Below are positions 28,817 to 35,897 of a stretch of DNA of 64,000 nucleotides, one piece after another. The notes under the pieces are model-generated. The model did not search any database and was not told the DNA's origin. It saw nothing but the letters and a program-made list of their open reading frames with translations. The first letter of the stretch is position 1. Each line of letters begins with the position of its first letter. The stretch is taken from positions 62,001 through 126,000 of the forward strand of contig NZ_LNQS01000008.1 in NCBI RefSeq assembly GCF_001513785.1, written 5' to 3'. A program made the position numbers and the translations under genes. The stretch comes from Rheinheimera sp. EpRS3. Lineage in GTDB: Bacteria > Pseudomonadota > Gammaproteobacteria > Enterobacterales > Alteromonadaceae.

Positions 28817-28832
28817 CTGTATATAAATACAC
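28817..28832 (+). promoter_or_regulatory. LexA (SOS) box of dinG
   Basis: CTGTATATAAATACAC agrees with the LexA core CTG-N10-CAG except for the last base. It has the alternating T/A centre typical of strong boxes. It includes a TATAAAT that could be the -10 element, so LexA binding would block RNA polymerase directly. It ends only 7 bp before the dinG ATG. Confidence 0.75.
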
Positions 28833-28839
28833 ATCGAAC

Positions 28840-30879
28840 ATGTTAAGTGACCAGCTAAAAAGCCAAATCCGCGCTATACATACGCGCATTAAAACCACCC
28901 TGCCTAATTACCAACCCAGGCAGGGACAAAACCAGTTGGTAGCAGAAATGGCAAAAATTGTCTCTGGCACTTACCATCGCCGGGAGCGTATTGGTTTAAT
29001 TGAGGCTGGCACCGGTACCGGTAAATCGCTGGCTTATATGCTGGCGGTTATTCCTTATGCGTTGGCGCAAAAGAAAAAAGTGGTTATTGCCACGGCAACA
29101 GTGGCGCTGCAGGAGCAATTGGTAAATAAAGACCTGCCGTTTTTTCAACAACACAGCAAGCTGTTATTTGAATTTAGTCTGGTAAAAGGCCGCCAGCGTT
29201 ATGCTTGTATTGAGCGGGTGCGCCAGCAGCAAAAGCATCCTGAGTTATTTGCCACCGTTAACGATGCAACTTTTGACTGGCAAAAATTGCTGGATAACTG
29301 GCAGCAGCGTAAATGGCTGGGTGACAGGGATACGCTGACGACACCGTTAACTGAAGACCTGTGGCAGCGTATTGTTGCTGATCCGCTGCATTGCAGTAAA
29401 ACAGACCGCCGCCATATGAACTGCCCGTTTCACCTTGCCCGAGCCGAGGTAAGTAATGCCGATGTGCTGGTGGTAAACCATGCCTTACTTCTGGCAGATT
29501 TATCCAGTGGTAACAGTATATTACCGCCGCCGGAAGAAACGCTTTATGTGATAGACGAGGCGCATCACTTGCCCGACAGCGCGCGGGAATTTTTTGCCGC
29601 TCAGGCCCAGCTTACTCACAATAGCGTTTGGCTGGAAAAGGCGGCTAAAACTATTCAACAGCTGATTACCCTACTACCCGCTACCTTGATGAAAGAGTTA
29701 TTACGCTTCGATGATAGCTGCAATGAACTCAACAGCTTACTAAAACCGATAGAGCGCTGTGTGGCAGAATTTAAGCCACGTTGGTTTGGCGAGAAAACGG
29801 AGTTTCGTTTTACCGATGCCGCACTGCCTAAGCTGTTTCAGCAGCAAGCCGAGCAACTGTCACAGGTTAGCCAGAAGGCACTGACGCAACTGGAAAAAAT
29901 TCAGCAGCATTTGCAGGAAAACGTCTCTGAACAGCAGTTACCGCTTAAGCAAAGCATGGGTCTGCTGCAAGAGTTAGGCTATTTGCGCCAGAAAATTGAG
30001 CAACAACAAGCACTGTGGCAATTGTATGCTTCAGAGCAGGAAAAAAACGTTTACCAGGCGCGCTGGGTTGAGCTACAAAATCAGAGCCAATATGTTGTTG
30101 GCCATGCCTGTCCACTTGGCGTTGCAAATAAGCTGGAGCAGCTGCTATTTACCGATGCCTTTGCGGTGATCCTCTGCTCTGCAACGCTTACTGCGTTAAA
30201 TTCATTCCAGTACATCAAGTATGATTTAGGCCTGACACAATTTGAAGGTGTGCAAACATTGCAGGTAGCATCGCCTTTTGCCTACGCGGAAAAAGGCCGG
30301 ATTGTTATTCCGAAAATGCAAACAGAGCCCACAGAGCAGGCTTATACCGATGAGCTGGCAACACTGCTGCCTGCTTACTTGCCAGATGGTCAGGCCAGCC
30401 TGGTGCTGTTTGCTTCATACTGGCAAATGCAGCAAGTCGCTGAGGCTCTGCGTAAAAAGAAATTTTCACTATTAGTGCAAGGTGAAGCTTCACGCCAGGC
30501 GTTACTGCAGTTGCATGGTGAAAACTGCAAACATAACCGCACCAGTATTTTATTTGGCACCCAGAGCTTTTCTGAAGGGCTGGATTTACCCGGTAAATTG
30601 CTTACCAATCTGGTGATTACCAAACTGCCCTTTGCTGTGCCTACCTCACCTCTGGAAGAAGCCTTAGCTGAGGCGATTACAAAAAAAGGCGGAAATGCAT
30701 TTTTGCAACTGACTATTCCGGCTACCTCAAAGAAACTGGTGCAAGCCTGTGGTAGACTGCTGCGCCAGGAACAAGACGAAGGCCGGATAGTGATCCTTGA
30801 CCGGCGTCTGGTAACTAAAGCCTACGGCAGCGCAATGTTAAATGCCTTGCCGCCGTTTCGTCGTCAAATTGAGTATTAA
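28840..30879 (+). CDS. dinG: ATP-dependent DNA helicase DinG
   Basis: A 679-residue XPD-like superfamily 2 helicase (5'-3', acts on D-loops, R-loops and forks). Walker A EAGTGTGKS lies near residue 50, Walker B is DEAHH, and the C-terminal motifs QSFSEGLDLPG and QACGRLLR are intact. The Fe-S region shows Cys in RYACIERV and a C-x9-C pair (HCSKTDRRHMNC). E. coli DinG has four cluster cysteines, so one appears to be missing here, with a His nearby. The start MLSDQLKSQ fits the family but has no Shine-Dalgarno; given the close -10 the mRNA may be almost leaderless. It is the first gene of an operon with a TSUP permease, priC and a deacetylase-like gene. Confidence 0.93.
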   Translation: MLSDQLKSQIRAIHTRIKTTLPNYQPRQGQNQLVAEMAKIVSGTYHRRERIGLIEAGTGTGKSLAYMLAVIPYALAQKKKVVIATATVALQEQLVNKDLPFFQQHSKLLFEFSLVKGRQRYACIERVRQQQKHPELFATVNDATFDWQKLLDNWQQRKWLGDRDTLTTPLTEDLWQRIVADPLHCSKTDRRHMNCPFHLARAEVSNADVLVVNHALLLADLSSGNSILPPPEETLYVIDEAHHLPDSAREFFAAQAQLTHNSVWLEKAAKTIQQLITLLPATLMKELLRFDDSCNELNSLLKPIERCVAEFKPRWFGEKTEFRFTDAALPKLFQQQAEQLSQVSQKALTQLEKIQQHLQENVSEQQLPLKQSMGLLQELGYLRQKIEQQQALWQLYASEQEKNVYQARWVELQNQSQYVVGHACPLGVANKLEQLLFTDAFAVILCSATLTALNSFQYIKYDLGLTQFEGVQTLQVASPFAYAEKGRIVIPKMQTEPTEQAYTDELATLLPAYLPDGQASLVLFASYWQMQQVAEALRKKKFSLLVQGEASRQALLQLHGENCKHNRTSILFGTQSFSEGLDLPGKLLTNLVITKLPFAVPTSPLEEALAEAITKKGGNAFLQLTIPATSKKLVQACGRLLRQEQDEGRIVILDRRLVTKAYGSAMLNALPPFRRQIEY

Positions 30880-30891
30880 CAGGAACCTGCC

Positions 30892-31674
30892 TTGTTCGCT
30901 GAATTAGCTTTAGAACCTTCTGTATTGTTGATTCTCTGCGCTGTTGCATTCAGTGCCGGTTTTATTGACGCTATTGCCGGCGGTGGCGGCTTACTGACTG
31001 TACCGGCACTGCTTACCGCAGGCCTGCCGCCACATGTGGTACTGGGTACCAATAAGCTGGCTTCAACATTTGGCTCTTTTACTGCATCACTTACCTATTA
31101 CCGTAAAAAGCTGTTTAATCCGTTGTATTGGCAGCGCAGTTTACTCTACACCGCTATTGGTGCGGTATTGGGCACGCTGGTTGTAGACATGATTAGCAAA
31201 GAAGCGCTGGAAAAAATACTGCCACTGCTTATTTTGCTGGCGGCTATTTATACCCTGTTTAACCGTATGCAACCTGATGATGCTTTAAAGCTGCCGCCGC
31301 AAAACGCTAAGTTATTCTGGCAACAACGGGCTCAGGGCATGACTCTGGGTTTTTATGACGGTATTGCCGGCCCTGGCGCAGGGGCATTCTGGATGGTGTC
31401 TACTATGGCGCTGTACAAAATCAACCTGCTGCTGACTTGCGGCGTAGCACGCACGATGAATTTTGTCAGCAATGGTTTTTCTCTGGTGGCTTTTATTGCT
31501 TTGGGCCATGTCAATTTTACCCTTGGCATCGCTATGGGTCTGTGTTTAATGCTTGGCGCCTGGCTGGGTGCGCATTCAGCCATTAAATTTGGCAGCCGCT
31601 TTATCCGCCCGGTATTTATTTGCGTGGTTATTACTATTGCTTTGCGCCTGGCCTGGCAGGCCTGGGGTAATTAA
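30892..31674 (+). CDS. TSUP-family permease (TauE/SafE, YfcA-like)
   Basis: A 260-residue integral membrane protein with seven to eight hydrophobic helices. The TSUP signature GFIDAIAGGGGLLTVPAL occurs near residue 25 and a second repeat, GFYDGIAGPGAGAFW, near 155, just as in E. coli YfcA. Family members export or import sulfite, sulfonates or related anions; the substrate here is unknown. The start is a TTG at 30892, seven bases after AGGA; no ATG is available before the first helix. It lies 12 bp after dinG and directly abuts priC. Confidence 0.88.
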   Translation: MFAELALEPSVLLILCAVAFSAGFIDAIAGGGGLLTVPALLTAGLPPHVVLGTNKLASTFGSFTASLTYYRKKLFNPLYWQRSLLYTAIGAVLGTLVVDMISKEALEKILPLLILLAAIYTLFNRMQPDDALKLPPQNAKLFWQQRAQGMTLGFYDGIAGPGAGAFWMVSTMALYKINLLLTCGVARTMNFVSNGFSLVAFIALGHVNFTLGIAMGLCLMLGAWLGAHSAIKFGSRFIRPVFICVVITIALRLAWQAWGN

Positions 31675-32211
31675 ATGGACTTACTGGCCACCTTAAGCCA
31701 CCAGTTGCAACAACTGTGGCAACAGGCAGAGCAGATTGATCTGCAACAGGTGGCAGGCAAGCCACAAAACTGGTTTGACAGTGCCCTGTTCAGTTGCCGC
31801 TCGCCGCACCTGACAGACTACGTTGGCGAAGCACAGCGTAACTTGCGTCATTTACAGGACAGCAACCTTAGCAGCATGGCGAAGCAACGCCTGGTACAAC
31901 GGTTAAGCGAGCAAACCTCAGCGCTAACCAGAGCTTTTCGCAATGTTGATACCCGGCGCAAGCCCACCAGTAAAGGCAAATTAAAAGCGGTGGTGCAACA
32001 AATAAGCGCCAGCAGCCAGCAGTTATACCAGCAACTTAGCGATACCCAGGAGTTTGAGCGCCGCTTGCAGGATATGATTAGCCTGGCCAACCGGGAAAAC
32101 TCAGCCGAAGCCATACAGCGTACACTGGCTTTACATGCCCGTTTAGGCCGCTGTCGCAAAGCGTTATCCGATATTGAACGGCAAATTCAGGACTTGGAAC
32201 GGCGGAACTGA
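31675..32211 (+). CDS. priC: Primosomal replication protein PriC
   Basis: A 178-residue basic, helical PriC-family protein that reloads DnaB helicase at stalled forks, independently of PriA in E. coli. The diagnostic C-terminal region is present: QEFERRLQDM, then RLGRCRKALSDIERQI. Length agrees with E. coli PriC (175). Its ATG immediately follows the stop of the TSUP gene, and the next gene starts 4 bp downstream, so it is inside the LexA-boxed dinG operon. E. coli keeps priC beside ybaM and apt; here ybaM is about 2.4 kb away. Confidence 0.9.
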   Translation: MDLLATLSHQLQQLWQQAEQIDLQQVAGKPQNWFDSALFSCRSPHLTDYVGEAQRNLRHLQDSNLSSMAKQRLVQRLSEQTSALTRAFRNVDTRRKPTSKGKLKAVVQQISASSQQLYQQLSDTQEFERRLQDMISLANRENSAEAIQRTLALHARLGRCRKALSDIERQIQDLERRN

Positions 32212-32215
32212 ACTG

Positions 32216-33172
32216 ATGGTAATCGCTAAACCAATGCTAAGTGCGCTACCTGCCATGCTGTATCACCCTTGTTACAGTGAACTTAACCTGCCTGACAGGC
32301 ACCGTTATCCCATTACAAAATACCGCACCTTGTATCAGCGCCTGTTGGATATAGGGCTGCGCGAGAGCGCCTTTACCCGATCAGTCCCTGTCACTGTAGA
32401 ACAACTGGCCGAGGTACATTGTCGCACCTATATTCAAAGTCTGGCTGATGGCACTATTGATGCCAAAGCCATGCGCCGTATTGGTTTCCCATGGTCAGAA
32501 CAGCTTTTTCAGCGTTCGTTATATTCATTAGGCGGCACGTTGCAAACGGCTCAGGCAGCCCTTAACAGTGGTATAGCGCTGCATTTAAGCGGTGGCTATC
32601 ACCATGCTTTTTATGCCGAAGGCTCAGGATTTTGTTTATTTAACGATCTGGTGGTCGCCGCTAAGGCCATGCTAACACAGGGGCTGGATAAAATTCTGCT
32701 GCTGGATCTGGATGTGCATCAGGGTGACGGCAGTGCCCTGATGCTAGCCGACGAGCCGCGTATTATCAGTTGCTCTGTGCATTGTGAAAAAAACTTCCCT
32801 GCCCGTAAACAGCATTCCGATTGGGATATAGGGCTGGCTAAAGATTGCTCTGACACCGACTATTTAGAAGCCGTGCAGCAAAGCCTGCAAACCTTGCTTA
32901 ACTGGCACCGGCCAGATTTGGTGATTTTTGACGCCGGTGTGGATATTCATCAACAGGATGAGCTGGGGCTATTAAATATTTCTACCAGGGCTTTATATCA
33001 ACGTGATTTATTGGTGCTGCAAAGCTGTGTGGACCAGGGTATACCTGTTGCCGCCGTTATCGGCGGTGGTTACCAGCGCAATATAGATACGCTGGTACAG
33101 CTACACCTGCAGCTGTTTAAAGCCGCTTTTACGCTACATGGCTCAGACTTCGCCGGCAAAATAAAAACCTAA
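32216..33172 (+). CDS. Histone deacetylase superfamily protein
   Basis: A 318-residue arginase/deacetylase-fold zinc hydrolase. Landmarks: GGYHHAF (tandem His of the charge relay), GFCLFND, zinc ligands D and H in LDLDVHQGDG, a further Asp in FDAGVDIHQQDELG, and the C-terminal GGGYQ. Bacterial members deacetylate acetyl-lysine, acetylpolyamines or acetoin-pathway substrates; the substrate is not inferable. The ATG at 32216 has only a poor ribosome site, so translation is probably coupled to priC, which ends 4 bp before. It converges on the tryptophan dioxygenase gene and overlaps it by 30 bp. Confidence 0.88.
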   Translation: MVIAKPMLSALPAMLYHPCYSELNLPDRHRYPITKYRTLYQRLLDIGLRESAFTRSVPVTVEQLAEVHCRTYIQSLADGTIDAKAMRRIGFPWSEQLFQRSLYSLGGTLQTAQAALNSGIALHLSGGYHHAFYAEGSGFCLFNDLVVAAKAMLTQGLDKILLLDLDVHQGDGSALMLADEPRIISCSVHCEKNFPARKQHSDWDIGLAKDCSDTDYLEAVQQSLQTLLNWHRPDLVIFDAGVDIHQQDELGLLNISTRALYQRDLLVLQSCVDQGIPVAAVIGGGYQRNIDTLVQLHLQLFKAAFTLHGSDFAGKIKT

Positions 33173-34240
33173 ACGCCGTTTTACCTGAGGTGGTAACACT
33201 GGCAGGTCGGTTTTAGGCAGCAGGAAAGTTGCCATATTAAACAAGTCAGTAAAGATTCGGTTTTTCTCTGTTGTACGCTTCAAATAATCATGCCCGGACG
33301 AGCCGCCGGTGCCAATTTTGGTACCTAACATGCGCTGTACCATCATGGCATGTTTGTAGCGCCATATTGTCAGCAGTTCATCTATTTCGGTTAAGCAGGT
33401 CAGCAACTGAAATGGCAGGTTAAAAACCGGCTCTTCCTGATACAGGCTGATAAATAATGCCGATAACATAGCGCGTTGACTTAAACGGAAGGTACCGGAT
33501 TGCTGTAATTGCAGATACTTGTCTTTATCCAGCAAGGCGGCAAATTTTTCCGCAGTGCGGGCAATTTCAGCCAGTTGCAATTCGCGCTCGTGTTCGGCAA
33601 TTTGTGCAATTGACTGCACAGTTGCTTTATCTTCTGCCAGCATCGTGTCTGTTGCCTGCTGATACATTTGCCAGAAACTGAAGTTTTCCAGCTCAAGAAA
33701 CGGCATACGCTCCAGCCACTTTTCTATGCGCTCAAACAGGCTGGGATCGTGTTCAAGCTGCTGCAGGAAAGTACGATCTTTTTCATTTAACCGGCTGTAA
33801 AACGAGTTTTTATCAAAATCGATACGAAAATCGCTTTTCAGGCCCAGGCCAATTTCCAGCATTTTAAACTGGATACTCTGGAAACCGGATGCCGGTACCA
33901 GGTAATCACGAAACGACATAAAATCCTGCGGCGTCATAGTTTCAATGACACCAATCTGCTGGTTAAGCAACTGCTGAATGGTGATTACCCGCTTTAACTT
34001 ATGCACTATGCCGGTAAGCTGCTCATCTTTAACTTCTTCACCGGCAAACACATCCATTACAGCTTTAAGCTCATGTAAAATTTGCTTAAACCACAGCTCA
34101 TATACCTGATGCACAATAATAAACAGCGTTTCATCATGGGCTTCATTGGCGTATTTGGCACTTTCCGGTGCCTGTGCTGTCAGTATTTTGTCCAGTTGCA
34201 GGTAGTCGCCGTAGTAGCAGGGAGTGGTATTTTTTTGCAT
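33143..34240 (-). CDS. kynA: Tryptophan 2,3-dioxygenase
   Basis: Haem enzyme that opens L-tryptophan to N-formylkynurenine, the first step of the kynurenine pathway. The family's N-terminal core is clear: YGDYLQLD, DETLFIIVHQVYELWFKQILHEL (distal His), FRDYLVPASGFQS. So is the C-terminal WRYKHAMMVQRMLG (proximal haem His) with GTGGSSGHDYL. At 365 residues it is longer than the compact bacterial TDOs (about 280-300) and closer to the longer subgroup. No kynB or kynU neighbours are in the window. Its 3' end overlaps the deacetylase gene by 30 bp, tail to tail. Confidence 0.95.
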   Translation of the reverse strand: MQKNTTPCYYGDYLQLDKILTAQAPESAKYANEAHDETLFIIVHQVYELWFKQILHELKAVMDVFAGEEVKDEQLTGIVHKLKRVITIQQLLNQQIGVIETMTPQDFMSFRDYLVPASGFQSIQFKMLEIGLGLKSDFRIDFDKNSFYSRLNEKDRTFLQQLEHDPSLFERIEKWLERMPFLELENFSFWQMYQQATDTMLAEDKATVQSIAQIAEHERELQLAEIARTAEKFAALLDKDKYLQLQQSGTFRLSQRAMLSALFISLYQEEPVFNLPFQLLTCLTEIDELLTIWRYKHAMMVQRMLGTKIGTGGSSGHDYLKRTTEKNRIFTDLFNMATFLLPKTDLPVLPPQVKRRLGFYFAGEV

Positions 34241-34367
34241 TGCAGTTCTTCTGTCATGATTCTACCGCGCATTGTAGCAGCGAAGTGAGCTAACTCAATC
34301 TTTCAGTGGTCTTTTACCGTAAAGCTGATTATGCTTTGAGCTGACTGTAAACAAGATTGAGGCAAGT

Positions 34368-34628
34368 ATGAAACTGGACGACGATATCCATAATTATTAT
34401 GAAAAACTGACACTGGATCATATTGTTGAGTTAGGGCTCGACCAGCAGAAAGATGCTGAGTATCTGGCCGATTTATGCTGTATTTCGTTAAACCTGCTGC
34501 CGCCCCGCTATATTAGATACGAAGTCGACATGGCGTTTTATCTGCCACAAAGCGAGCGTTTTGAAATGCGGATGAAAGTAAAAGAGGCCGTTGCCAGGGC
34601 CCGGCAGTTTCTGGACAATAATGCGTGA
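34368..34628 (+). CDS. ComFB-like (late competence) family protein
   Basis: An 86-residue all-helical protein matching the ComFB family pattern: an N-terminal DIHNYYEKL, then the cysteine-containing [26 protein letters not shown]. In Bacillus comFB is a gene of unknown function in a competence operon; many Gram-negative marine bacteria carry stand-alone copies, some of which bind cyclic dinucleotides. It overlaps ybaM by 4 bp (GTGA), so the two are translationally coupled. The ribosome site is a modest GAGG. Confidence 0.78.
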   Translation: MKLDDDIHNYYEKLTLDHIVELGLDQQKDAEYLADLCCISLNLLPPRYIRYEVDMAFYLPQSERFEMRMKVKEAVARARQFLDNNA

Positions 34629-34813
34629 GTACTGAGCTGGCTCAGGCACCGGTGCATGTGCAACTGGCGGTAGATTTAATTCTGCTGCTGGAGCAACATC
34701 AGATAGATGCCAATACTGCACTTCTGGCATTAGAGATAGTGAAAAAAGATTTTGAACAGAAGCGGGATTTGGGTGGCAACCCCACCAGCCACATCCCGGC
34801 ACATACGTCATAA
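34625..34813 (+). CDS. ybaM: YbaM family protein (DUF2496), 3' end antisense to 4.5S RNA
   Basis: A 62-residue DUF2496 protein of unknown function, GTG start. The conserved block [35 protein letters not shown] closely resembles E. coli YbaM (53 residues). Residues 50-62 lie beyond the family core and are encoded by the complement of the 4.5S RNA 3' half (34771-34813), so the tail sequence is dictated by the RNA gene. The start overlaps the comFB-like stop codon. Confidence 0.85.
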   Translation: MSTELAQAPVHVQLAVDLILLLEQHQIDANTALLALEIVKKDFEQKRDLGGNPTSHIPAHTS

Positions 34814-34884
34814 ACTGTGGCTGCTTCCTTCCGGACCTGACCAGGTTCGCTTACTAGTATTGCGAGAGGACCAATGGGGCTACC
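34771..34884 (-). ncRNA. ffs: 4.5S RNA (signal recognition particle RNA)
   Basis: 114 nt on the minus strand, the same length as the E. coli RNA. The apical SRP domain is unmistakable: CAGGTCAGGTCCGGAAGGAA, followed by GCAGCC, with the GGAA tetraloop and the Ffh-binding symmetric and asymmetric loops. The 5' end GGUAGCCCC pairs with GGGGUUGCC near the 3' end, leaving an ACCC tail as in E. coli. It binds Ffh to target nascent membrane proteins. The 3' third overlaps ybaM on the opposite strand. Confidence 0.95.
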
Positions 34885-34914
34885 ATTGAACTGCTGAATC
34901 CTCAACAGGCGCGC

Positions 34915-34943
34915 ATTATGCGCAAAAGCAGGCGTTGTTGCAA
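34915..34943 (-). promoter_or_regulatory. Promoter of the 4.5S RNA gene
   Basis: TTGCAA (34943-34938), a 17-bp spacer, CATAAT (34920-34915), then a GC-rich discriminator GCGCGCC, as in growth-rate-controlled stable RNA promoters. Transcription starting near 34908 gives a 5' leader of about 24 nt, to be removed by RNase P as in E. coli. The -35 lies inside the loop of the upstream gene's terminator hairpin. Confidence 0.75.
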
Positions 34944-34953
34944 GCCTGCTTTT
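34924..34953 (-). terminator. Terminator of the DUF3014 gene
   Basis: AAAAGCAGGC (34924-34933) pairs with GCCTGCTTTT (34944-34953), loop of ten, 11 bp after the DUF3014 stop codon. It overlaps the ffs promoter. Confidence 0.8.
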
Positions 34954-34964
34954 GGCAAAATTGG

Positions 34965-35819
34965 CTACTGCAGCAATTGTTTGTAGCGCTGCAATACCGC
35001 TTTAAAGCGTTGCTGGTTGTCCGGCCCCAAACGGATCATTTGCTTTTGCGCTGCAGGCAGTTGCTCTATCGCCGGATCGGCAAACACATACACCACAGAA
35101 GGCCGCTCCAGGGCCAACGGGTAACTTACCTCCGGTGTCGCCAGCATCACATCAATAGCCGCTATCAGTTTATTTTTAAATAACTCATCCGGGTAACCCA
35201 GCTCAGCATAGGCTTGCTGCAATAACGGCTCGTACCGGTTAAATAAGGCCAGTATCTGCTCGGCAGGCACGCTTTCAATCAATTCAATGTATGGCCGGTA
35301 ACGGGCAAAACTGCTTTCATCCAGTTGCATGGCGTCACCTTCAGCCAAAGCAAATTTTTGCTCTAGCGGTTGTAACAGCGAATGGCCGGCTGCTAACTGC
35401 CCTTGCGCAGTATTGTCGGTTTGCACAACAAAATTACGCAGCATCTCTTCGGTAACGAAAAGGCCCGCCAGGCCGGAGCGCCAGTTTAATGCCAGTAAGC
35501 GCTGCTTTACCTCAACATCTGATTCATCCAGGGTAGGCAACACAGGTTCAGGCTCTGACACAGGCGCACTAACTTCGGGTTCAGTTAGCTGCTCTTGCAA
35601 TGGCGTGGTAGTGTCAGGTTCTGCTGTATCCTGCTCTGGTTCTGCTTCAGACTGCGGTGCGACAGGTTCAGTGGTAACAGGCGGTAATAAATTAATAGCC
35701 GGTTCCTGCTCTTCATCTTTAGCCAGCAACAACCATAAGGCCAGCAGTACCACTATGACGATAGCGGCGATGCCTGCGTAATATAACTGCTGATTATTGT
35801 TCGGTTTTTGTTCTGCCAT
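34965..35819 (-). CDS. DUF3014 membrane-anchored protein
   Basis: A 284-residue protein. A short cytoplasmic N terminus (MAEQKPNNNQQ) is followed by one hydrophobic helix (about residues 13-32), an acidic Pro/Glu/Thr-rich linker (about 35-95) and a globular domain with the DUF3014 pattern (NFVVQTDNTAQG..., RYRPYIELIES, FNRYEPLLQQAYAELG). It is therefore a periplasmic domain tethered to the inner membrane; function is unknown. The ATG at 35819 follows GAGG; the frame is open 16 codons further. It is a lone gene upstream of ffs. Confidence 0.82.
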   Translation of the reverse strand: MAEQKPNNNQQLYYAGIAAIVIVVLLALWLLLAKDEEQEPAINLLPPVTTEPVAPQSEAEPEQDTAEPDTTTPLQEQLTEPEVSAPVSEPEPVLPTLDESDVEVKQRLLALNWRSGLAGLFVTEEMLRNFVVQTDNTAQGQLAAGHSLLQPLEQKFALAEGDAMQLDESSFARYRPYIELIESVPAEQILALFNRYEPLLQQAYAELGYPDELFKNKLIAAIDVMLATPEVSYPLALERPSVVYVFADPAIEQLPAAQKQMIRLGPDNQQRFKAVLQRYKQLLQ

Positions 35820-35897
35820 AACAACCTCGGTAGCATTCTGATGGTGTAACGCGATTAAGCGTTGCATTCTTTAACGATTCCAGCAATATACTAAGCA

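Larger units (their letters stand above)
28343..28839. other. Divergent intergenic region, TonB receptor 2 / dinG
   Basis: About 500 bp between divergent genes. It holds the receptor promoter and leader (minus strand) and the LexA box of dinG (plus strand). A frame open from 28738 into dinG lacks a ribosome site and family similarity and is not taken as coding. No other feature is seen. Confidence 0.55.

Noticed and set aside
28738-28839. 34-codon N-terminal extension of DinG
   Set aside because: No start context, no similarity to DinG family N termini, and it would span the LexA box and promoter.
35329-35781. 150-codon Ser/Gly/Cys-rich frame antisense to the DUF3014 gene
   Set aside because: Mirror of the acidic Pro/Glu/Thr linker; not a plausible protein.
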